This document shows, in pieces, positions 59,151 to 64,000 of a stretch of 64,000 bases of DNA. Source of the DNA: an uncultured Chthonomonadaceae bacterium (GTDB lineage: Bacteria; Armatimonadota; Fimbriimonadia; Fimbriimonadales; Fimbriimonadaceae); contig CAMLDW010000005.1 in the NCBI GenBank assembly GCA_946479035.1, positions 1-64,000 of the forward strand. The letters are read 5' to 3'. The number at the start of each line of letters is the position of its first letter. The stretch's first letter is position 1. Under the pieces are notes generated by a model that saw nothing but the letters and a program-made list of their open reading frames with translations, made no database searches and was not told the DNA's origin. The translations under genes and the position numbers were made by a program.

Positions 59151-60875
59151 ATGCTGGGCCTCGTCTTCGCCGTGCTCGTCGGCGGCGCAATCCAGGACGC
59201 CCACACCTATCGCGAGATGTCTGTGGACCTGAACGCCCTCACCGAAGCCGCAAACCCGATGGCGCCCGTCGTCGAGCGCTTCTCGACCGACCGCCGCGAC
59301 CTCGACCGCGTCTACGACGTCGAGACGTCGTCGGCCACGTTCGCGGGAAGGCGCGCCTTCTACCACGACTGGCTCGACGCGATCAAGAAACTGCCGTTCG
59401 ACTCGTATCCCACGGAAGCGAAGGTCGACTATGTCCTCCTCCGTAACCGCATTGAAGGCGACCTCGGTGAGCTCGAAGTGCAAGAAAAGCGGATCGCAAA
59501 GGCCGCGAAGTACCTGCCCGACCTTTCCATCCCAACGGCGTTCATCGAGGCCAACCGCAGCATGCTCCCCGTCAAGCCGGACCAGTCTGCGAAAAAACTG
59601 ACGGACTTTGCCGACACCATCGCCGCAAAGCAGGCTGGACTGCCGCAGCAGGCGCCGACGAGCGAAGAGCCAGACGCGCGCTTCGCCGCACAGCTGGTCG
59701 AGAACATGAAGGCCGGACTCAAGCACTGGTTCGACTTCTATAACGGCTACGATCCCGACTTCTCCTGGTGGTGCAAGAAGCCGTACGAACAGGCCGACCA
59801 CGCGCTCGAAAGCTACATCAAAGTCCTGCGCGAGCGCGTCGCGAAGGTCGAAGGCGACGAGATCACGGGCGACCCGGTCGGCCGTGAGGCACTGATGCTC
59901 GACCTCAAGCGCGAGATGATCGCCTACACGCCCGAAGAGCTGATCGACATCGCCAACAAAGAGTTCGCCTGGTGCGAAAAGGAGATGGTCAAGGCCTCCA
60001 CCGAAATGGGCTTCGGCGCGGACTGGAAGAAGGCGCTCGAGAAGGTCAAAGAGGACCACGTCGCGCCTGGCGAGCAGCCGGAGATGATCCGCGCGCTCGC
60101 GTGGGAGGCGATCGACTACGTCGAGAAGAACAACCTCGTCACGGTCCCCGACCTCGCCAAGCGCGTCTGGCGCATGGAGATGATGTCGCCCGAGCGGCAG
60201 AAGGTGTCACCGTTCTTCCTCGGCGGGCAGACCATCTTGGTGAGTTTCCCGACCGACACGATGACCGACGACGAGAAGGAAATGTCGATGCGCGGCAACA
60301 ACAAGCACTTTGCGAAGGCGACCGTGCACCACGAGCTGATCCCTGGCCACCACCTGCAAGGCTTTATGAACGCGCGCTACAACACGCACCGCGCCGCGTT
60401 CCGCACGCCGTTCTGGACCGAAGGCTGGGCGCTCTGGTGGGAAATGCTGCTGTACGAGCGCAACTTCCCGGCAACCCCAGAGGACAAGGTCGGCTTCCTT
60501 TTCTGGCGCATGCACCGCTGCGCGCGCATCATCTTCTCGCTCAAGTTCCACCTTGGCGAGATGACGCCGCAGCAGTGCGTCGACTTCCTCGTCGAAAAGG
60601 TCGGGCACGAGCGCGCGAACGCCGAGGGCGAGGTGCGCCGCTCGTTCAACGGATCGTATCCGCCGCTCTACCAGCTAGCGTACATGACCGGCGCGCTCGA
60701 GTTCCGCGCGCTCTACAAAGACCTGGTGCTCTCGAAGAAGATTACCGACAGGCAGTTCCACGACGCGATCCTGCACCTGAACAGCATGCCGATCGACGGG
60801 ATACGGATGGTCATGGAGGACTTGCCCCCCACGCGCGACTACCAGTCGGCGTGGAAGTTCTACACCGCGCCGTGA
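59151..60875 (+). CDS. DUF885 family metallopeptidase-like protein
   Basis: A 574 aa protein with a short signal-like start (MLGLVFAVLVGGAIQ). The zinc-type motif HHELIPGHHLQ lies near residue 395, with a downstream TEGWALWWEMLLYE helix carrying a Glu. DUF885 proteins are thought to be gluzincin peptidases; no substrate is established. An upstream open frame to 59025 overlaps the hicB gene; the ATG at 59151 and TACACT box are preferred. Confidence 0.88.
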   Translation: MLGLVFAVLVGGAIQDAHTYREMSVDLNALTEAANPMAPVVERFSTDRRDLDRVYDVETSSATFAGRRAFYHDWLDAIKKLPFDSYPTEAKVDYVLLRNRIEGDLGELEVQEKRIAKAAKYLPDLSIPTAFIEANRSMLPVKPDQSAKKLTDFADTIAAKQAGLPQQAPTSEEPDARFAAQLVENMKAGLKHWFDFYNGYDPDFSWWCKKPYEQADHALESYIKVLRERVAKVEGDEITGDPVGREALMLDLKREMIAYTPEELIDIANKEFAWCEKEMVKASTEMGFGADWKKALEKVKEDHVAPGEQPEMIRALAWEAIDYVEKNNLVTVPDLAKRVWRMEMMSPERQKVSPFFLGGQTILVSFPTDTMTDDEKEMSMRGNNKHFAKATVHHELIPGHHLQGFMNARYNTHRAAFRTPFWTEGWALWWEMLLYERNFPATPEDKVGFLFWRMHRCARIIFSLKFHLGEMTPQQCVDFLVEKVGHERANAEGEVRRSFNGSYPPLYQLAYMTGALEFRALYKDLVLSKKITDRQFHDAILHLNSMPIDGIRMVMEDLPPTRDYQSAWKFYTAP

Positions 60876-60919
60876 GGCATGCGCAGTGAACGCCGTTCGC
60901 CGAGTTCGATGGCGCATTG

Positions 60920-60984
60920 GGACTGGCGAGTCCACGTGCGTCGGCGTTAGATAGGTGGCCAAGCCTGGCCACGCATCCCTGCGT
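60920..60984 (+). other. Three successive hairpins in an intergenic leader
   Basis: GGACT-GGCG-AGTCC (60920-60933), GTGGCCA-AGCC-TGGCCAC (60955-60972) and ACGCA-TCCC-TGCGT (60971-60984, sharing two bases with the previous stem). They lie between the DUF885 stop and the next gene. They could be a terminator region, an RNA leader or a small RNA. Confidence 0.45.
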
Positions 60985-61032
60985 CCCAGCAAAAACCATT
61001 GACTCCCCTTTAGGCGTCCAAGAGGAATAAGC

Positions 61033-62004
61033 ATGCTGGAGCCGATCGTGAAAGCCAGCCTCCTGATCGTACTGCCCAGCCTTGCGCTCTGCACCGCCTG
61101 CGGGGGCGGCGGCGGCTCTGTCGGCACGAACAGCGGTCCAAACCCCGGACTCAACGGCAGCCTGAACGGCCGCCAGATCTTCCTCGCAGACTCTCCCTGG
61201 AACACGCCGGTCGACACCGCCGCCGTCGACCCCAACTCCGCCGCCATCATCGCTAACATCGGCGCTGGCAAGGCGTTCCACCCAGACTTCGGCGCGGACT
61301 GGAACGGCGGCCCGTTCGGCATCCCCTACGTCGTCGTCGACGGCACGCAGCCGCCGGTCAACGTCACTTTCGGCTACAGCGACGAGAGCGACCCGGGCCC
61401 GTACCCCGTCCCATCCAACGCGCCGATCGAAGGCGGCGCAAGCTCGACGGGCGACCGCCACGTGCTCGTCGTCGACAAGGACAACTGGGTGCTCTACGAA
61501 ATGTTCGACGCGCACAAGGTCTCGGGCGGCTGGCACGCAGGCTCTGGCGCAAAGTGGGACATGAAGACCAACCACTACCGCACCGCTGGTTGGACCTCCG
61601 CCGACGCAGCGGGCCTTCCGATCCTTCCGGGCCTGGTGCGCTACGACGAGGTATTGGCCGGTGCGATCAACCACGCGCTCCGCTTTACCGTCTCAGTGAC
61701 GAGAAAAGCGTACGTCTTTCCCGCTAGCCATTGGGCCTCTTCGAACACCGATCCCCTCCGCCCGCCGATGGGGATGCGCGTGCGCCTCAAGTCGTCGTTC
61801 GATCTAACGGGCTACCCCGCGCAGGCGCAGGTCGTCCTTCGCGCGCTCAAAAAGTACGGCATGATGGTCGCCGACAACGGGTCCGACTGGTACATCTCAG
61901 GCACTGCGGACGCGCGCTGGGACGACGCGCAGATCAACACGCTCAAACAGCTGCACGGCTCCGACTTTGAAGTCGTGCAGATGGGCACGATCGTCACTCC
62001 CTAG
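61033..62004 (+). CDS. Exported lipoprotein of unknown function, 323 aa
   Basis: Signal peptide ending LALCTAC with a lipobox-like Cys at about 22, a Gly/Asn-rich linker, then a domain starting at about 48 (IFLADSPWNTPVDTAAVDPNS) with strands and aromatic residues (FHPDFGADWNGGPFGIPYVVVD, HVLVVDKDNWVLYEMFDAH, SGAKWDMKTNHYRTAGWTSADAA in pieces). Similar proteins occur in soil bacteria but I know of no assigned function; it may be a carbohydrate-active or adhesin-like domain. GAGGA precedes the ATG by 7 nt. The stop shares CTAG with the convergent permease gene. Confidence 0.75.
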   Translation: MLEPIVKASLLIVLPSLALCTACGGGGGSVGTNSGPNPGLNGSLNGRQIFLADSPWNTPVDTAAVDPNSAAIIANIGAGKAFHPDFGADWNGGPFGIPYVVVDGTQPPVNVTFGYSDESDPGPYPVPSNAPIEGGASSTGDRHVLVVDKDNWVLYEMFDAHKVSGGWHAGSGAKWDMKTNHYRTAGWTSADAAGLPILPGLVRYDEVLAGAINHALRFTVSVTRKAYVFPASHWASSNTDPLRPPMGMRVRLKSSFDLTGYPAQAQVVLRALKKYGMMVADNGSDWYISGTADARWDDAQINTLKQLHGSDFEVVQMGTIVTP

Positions 62005-62915
62005 CGTTCCTCTCTCCTCTCCGGGGGAGCGGGGTTAGGGGAGAGGGGTGCACGCGACCTCCCCGCAACGACGATCGCGATGCCGCCAAGGATGAGAACG
62101 CCGGAGACCACGAGCGTCATTGTCGTTTTCTCGCCGATGAACGCAATTCCCCCGATCGCCACGATCACCGGCACGGCCAGCTGCACGACCGCCGCGCGCA
62201 TTGAGGTCAGCCCCCTCAGCGCGTGGTACCAAACGACGTAGCCCAGGCCGGACGTGATCGCGCCGCTGACGACCGCGAGCAGCACGCCCGTTGCGTTTGC
62301 ATGAGCGTCTATCGGACCGATCAGACCGATCAGACCGATTAGGAGAGCGAGCGGCACCGACCGTACGAAGTTGCCGGCGGTCGCGAGCGATGGGTCGGGA
62401 ACTCCGCGACCGAGCAGGGAATAGAATCCCCACGAGACCCCTGCGAGCGCCATCAGCGATCCGCCGATGAGCGATGGCGCTTCGAGCTTTGGCAAGAACA
62501 AGTACACGAGCCCGCCGAGCGCGAGGGCGAGGCCGCCCCATTCGAGCAACGTCGGCCGCTCTCCTTTGACGATCCCGACGACGATCATCGTCGCCTGCAC
62601 GCACCCGAAGAGGATCAGCCCTCCAGTCGCAGCCGACAAGGAAAGATATGCGAACGAGAACGCGGCGGCGTAGGCAAAGAGACACAGCGCCATCGGCCAG
62701 GAACCGAACCCCTCTCCCCCGAAGGGGAGAGGGGAATGAATGCGCGCAGGCAACACGACGACCAGCCACAGGAACGCCGCGCCAGAGACAATCCGAAACG
62801 CCGTGAACGACGCCGCGTCGATAGCACCGTCCTTCAGGGCCAACCGGCAAAGGATAGAGTTGGACGCGAACGCGACAAGCGTGACGAGGGTCAGGAGTAG
62901 CGTGCGGGCGGACAA
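62001..62915 (-). CDS. EamA/DMT family permease containing palindromic-repeat sequence
   Basis: A 304 aa ten-helix drug/metabolite-type transporter with two EamA halves (about 5-140 and 150-290). The start is TTG at 62915: a TACTCT box lies 5 nt upstream and the N-terminus (MSARTLLLTLVTLVAFASNS) is then typical. Frames to 63047 would overlap the divergent GH172 gene. Between helices 2 and 3, residues about 59-72 (IHSPLPFGGEGFGS) are encoded by a CCCCTCTCC-type palindrome, and the last 15 residues by another. The transport substrate is unknown. Confidence 0.85.
   Translation of the reverse strand: MSARTLLLTLVTLVAFASNSILCRLALKDGAIDAASFTAFRIVSGAAFLWLVVVLPARIHSPLPFGGEGFGSWPMALCLFAYAAAFSFAYLSLSAATGGLILFGCVQATMIVVGIVKGERPTLLEWGGLALALGGLVYLFLPKLEAPSLIGGSLMALAGVSWGFYSLLGRGVPDPSLATAGNFVRSVPLALLIGLIGLIGPIDAHANATGVLLAVVSGAITSGLGYVVWYHALRGLTSMRAAVVQLAVPVIVAIGGIAFIGEKTTMTLVVSGVLILGGIAIVVAGRSRAPLSPNPAPPERREER
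62009..62048. repeat. CCCCTCTCC-type palindromic repeat, copy F
   Basis: On the minus strand CCCCTCTCCCCTAACCCCGC...GGAGAGGAG. It lies inside the 3' end of the EamA gene and encodes its proline-rich tail. Confidence 0.75.
62707..62738. repeat. CCCCTCTCC-type palindromic repeat, copy G, inside a gene
   Basis: CCCCTCTCCCC-cgaa-GGGGAGAGGGG: perfect 11 bp stem within the EamA coding region, in frame, encoding part of a loop. Confidence 0.85.
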
Positions 62916-62920
62916 CAGGG

Positions 62921-62926
62921 AGAGTA
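62921..62926 (-). promoter_or_regulatory. Putative leaderless -10 box for the EamA gene
   Basis: TACTCT on the minus strand, 5 nt before a TTG at 62915. Confidence 0.45.
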
Positions 62927-62951
62927 TGGAGCAGGGGGGCCTCCGTTCGGA

Positions 62952-62957
62952 TAACAT
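62952..62957 (+). promoter_or_regulatory. Putative leaderless -10 box for the third GH172 gene
   Basis: TAACAT, 7 nt before the ATG at 62965. Confidence 0.5.
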
Positions 62958-62964
62958 CCACTCC

Positions 62965-64000
62965 ATGACGACCCTGCTCCTCGCCATGCTTGCGCTCGCT
63001 CCCGCACAAGACGAAGGCGGCTCCCTGGCCGCGCTCGCCAAGCGCATCGACGGGCAGAGCCACCGCTCGACCAGTACGCGCAGGGAGAACGCACAAGGCG
63101 ACTACGACCGCACGGCCAAGCCGAAGGGCGACCTCAGCGAGCGCAGCAACTGGGACAACTTCCGCGTCGCGCCCGGACAGACGCACGTCCTGCTCGATGA
63201 AAAGGGGCCTGGCGTCATCACGCACATCTGGGTCACCTTCCTCGGCCCGGAAAAACAGGCGTGGGCGCCCAACGGCTCCGCCACGCACCAGGACATGCTC
63301 CTGCGCATCTATTGGGACGGAAGCGACAAGCCCGCTGTCGAGGCGCCCGTCGGCGACTTCTTCGCGGACTGCTTCGGGATCCGCAGCCAAGTGATCAGCC
63401 TCCCCGTCATCGTCGAGGACGCCGACTCCTACAACTGCTTCTGGCACATGCCGTTCCGCAAGTCCGCGCGGGTCGAGATCGTCAACCAAGGCTCGCAGAA
63501 CGTCAACCTCCTCTACTACAACATCGACTGGATCAAGAAGAAGTCGCTTCCGAACGACACGCCGTACTTTTACGCGCAGTACCGGCAGGAGTACCCCGCC
63601 GAGCACGGCAAGGACTACGTCGTGCTCGACACGACCGGCAAGGGGCACTACGTCGGGACCGTGATGGCCGTCCGCACGCGCAGCCCGTCCTGGTTCGGCG
63701 AGGGCGACGAGAAGATCTACATCGACGGCGAGACGGACGCTTCCATCTGGGGCACAGGCACCGAGGACTACTTCCTCAGCGCGTGGGGGCTGCAAAAGAC
63801 GAGCACGCCCTACTTCGGCGTCCCCTACTTCGACCAGTGGGGCATCGTCGGCGGCCACACGAGCGCTTATCGGTGGCACATCAACGACCCTGTCGTTTTT
63901 GAAAAGGGAATAAAGGTCACGTTCGAGCACTTCGGATGGATCTCGCCCGACGAGAACAAGGACAACAAGAGCATGTCGTGGAACGAGCGCGAGGACGACG
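62965..64000 (+). CDS. GH172-family (DUF2961) glycoside hydrolase, partial at window end
   Basis: 345 codons are visible, without a stop. Signal peptide 1-15 (MTTLLLAMLALAPAQ), then DUF2961: RTAKPKGDLSERSNWDNFRV, GVITHIWVTFLG, LRIYWDGSDKPAVEAPVGDFF, and near 240-268 WFGEGDEKIYIDGE with GTGTEDYF. The two likely catalytic Glu residues are 21 apart, as in the large copy at 18.2 kb. It is exported, unlike the short copy at 45 kb. It is divergent from the EamA gene. Confidence 0.9.
   Translation, partial: MTTLLLAMLALAPAQDEGGSLAALAKRIDGQSHRSTSTRRENAQGDYDRTAKPKGDLSERSNWDNFRVAPGQTHVLLDEKGPGVITHIWVTFLGPEKQAWAPNGSATHQDMLLRIYWDGSDKPAVEAPVGDFFADCFGIRSQVISLPVIVEDADSYNCFWHMPFRKSARVEIVNQGSQNVNLLYYNIDWIKKKSLPNDTPYFYAQYRQEYPAEHGKDYVVLDTTGKGHYVGTVMAVRTRSPSWFGEGDEKIYIDGETDASIWGTGTEDYFLSAWGLQKTSTPYFGVPYFDQWGIVGGHTSAYRWHINDPVVFEKGIKVTFEHFGWISPDENKDNKSMSWNEREDD

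Noticed and set aside
60930..61032. c-di-GMP riboswitch
   Set aside because: CACGCA and GGGACGC-like pieces are present, but the order and the conserved loop bases of the known motif are not.
1..64000. tRNA genes, rRNA genes, CRISPR arrays, replication origin, prophage
   Set aside because: No cloverleaf, repeat-spacer pattern, DnaA-box cluster or phage structural gene was seen in the intergenic regions or coding sequences.

Overview
This is a 64 kb stretch of a GC-rich (roughly 63-66 %) bacterial chromosome, densely packed with genes on both strands. No rRNA, tRNA, CRISPR array or recognisable insertion sequence was found. Several features appear together: a DUF1552/DUF1592 cytochrome pair, three GH172 (DUF2961) enzymes, a tricorn protease, several S9/S10 peptidases, outer-membrane-type secreted proteins, and promoters placed only a few bases before start codons. 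The best guess is an Armatimonadota (Fimbriimonadia-like) didermic bacterium; Planctomycetota or Acidobacteriota are less likely. This assignment is inference.

Layout. 0-11.5 kb holds housekeeping and regulatory genes: DAHP synthase, a mono-cluster ferredoxin, a D-aminopeptidase, small membrane proteins, a Gfo/Idh/MocA oxidoreductase, a J-domain/WD40 fusion, a LON-domain protein, a GAF/PAS histidine kinase, a HAD phosphatase and an rpsF-ssb-PGI/PMI operon. 11.6-21 kb holds an STN/coiled-coil envelope protein, an HD phosphohydrolase, a polysaccharide deacetylase, and a run serS-dprE1-dprE2-GH172-lipoprotein hydrolase that hints at D-arabinose-type sugar synthesis and turnover. 21-27.8 kb (minus strand) holds a CUT1-type sugar ABC importer without its ATPase and the DUF1552/DUF1592 pair.

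27.9-34 kb holds an S9 peptidase operon broken by a 1.65 kb insertion flanked by a perfect 234 bp direct repeat of the first 78 codons of the S10 carboxypeptidase gene. 34-42 kb holds a DUF4015 glycosidase-like lipoprotein, a DUF4349 lipoprotein, a 2-hydroxyacid dehydrogenase, a membrane cupredoxin coupled to a copper P-type ATPase, and two secreted proteins of unknown role. 42-54 kb holds a second S9 peptidase, a second GH172, an FMN glutamate-synthase-like protein, a tricorn protease divergent from a PLP decarboxylase, and an isopenicillin-N-epimerase-like enzyme. 54-64 kb holds a sugar isomerase/oxidoreductase operon, a beta-helix protein, a hicB-hicA module, a DUF885 peptidase, an EamA permease and a third GH172 cut by the window end.

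Together the genes suggest a free-living heterotroph scavenging peptides and plant- or microbe-derived glycans. The most notable sequence-level signals are these. (1) TANNNT-like -10 boxes lie 5-11 nt upstream of about 18 start codons, implying widespread leaderless transcription. (2) Three convergent gene pairs share a single CTAG as both stop codons. (3) A dispersed CCCCTCTCC...GGAGAGGGG palindrome family has two copies that form part of a protein. (4) The precise 78-codon duplication flanks an insertion.
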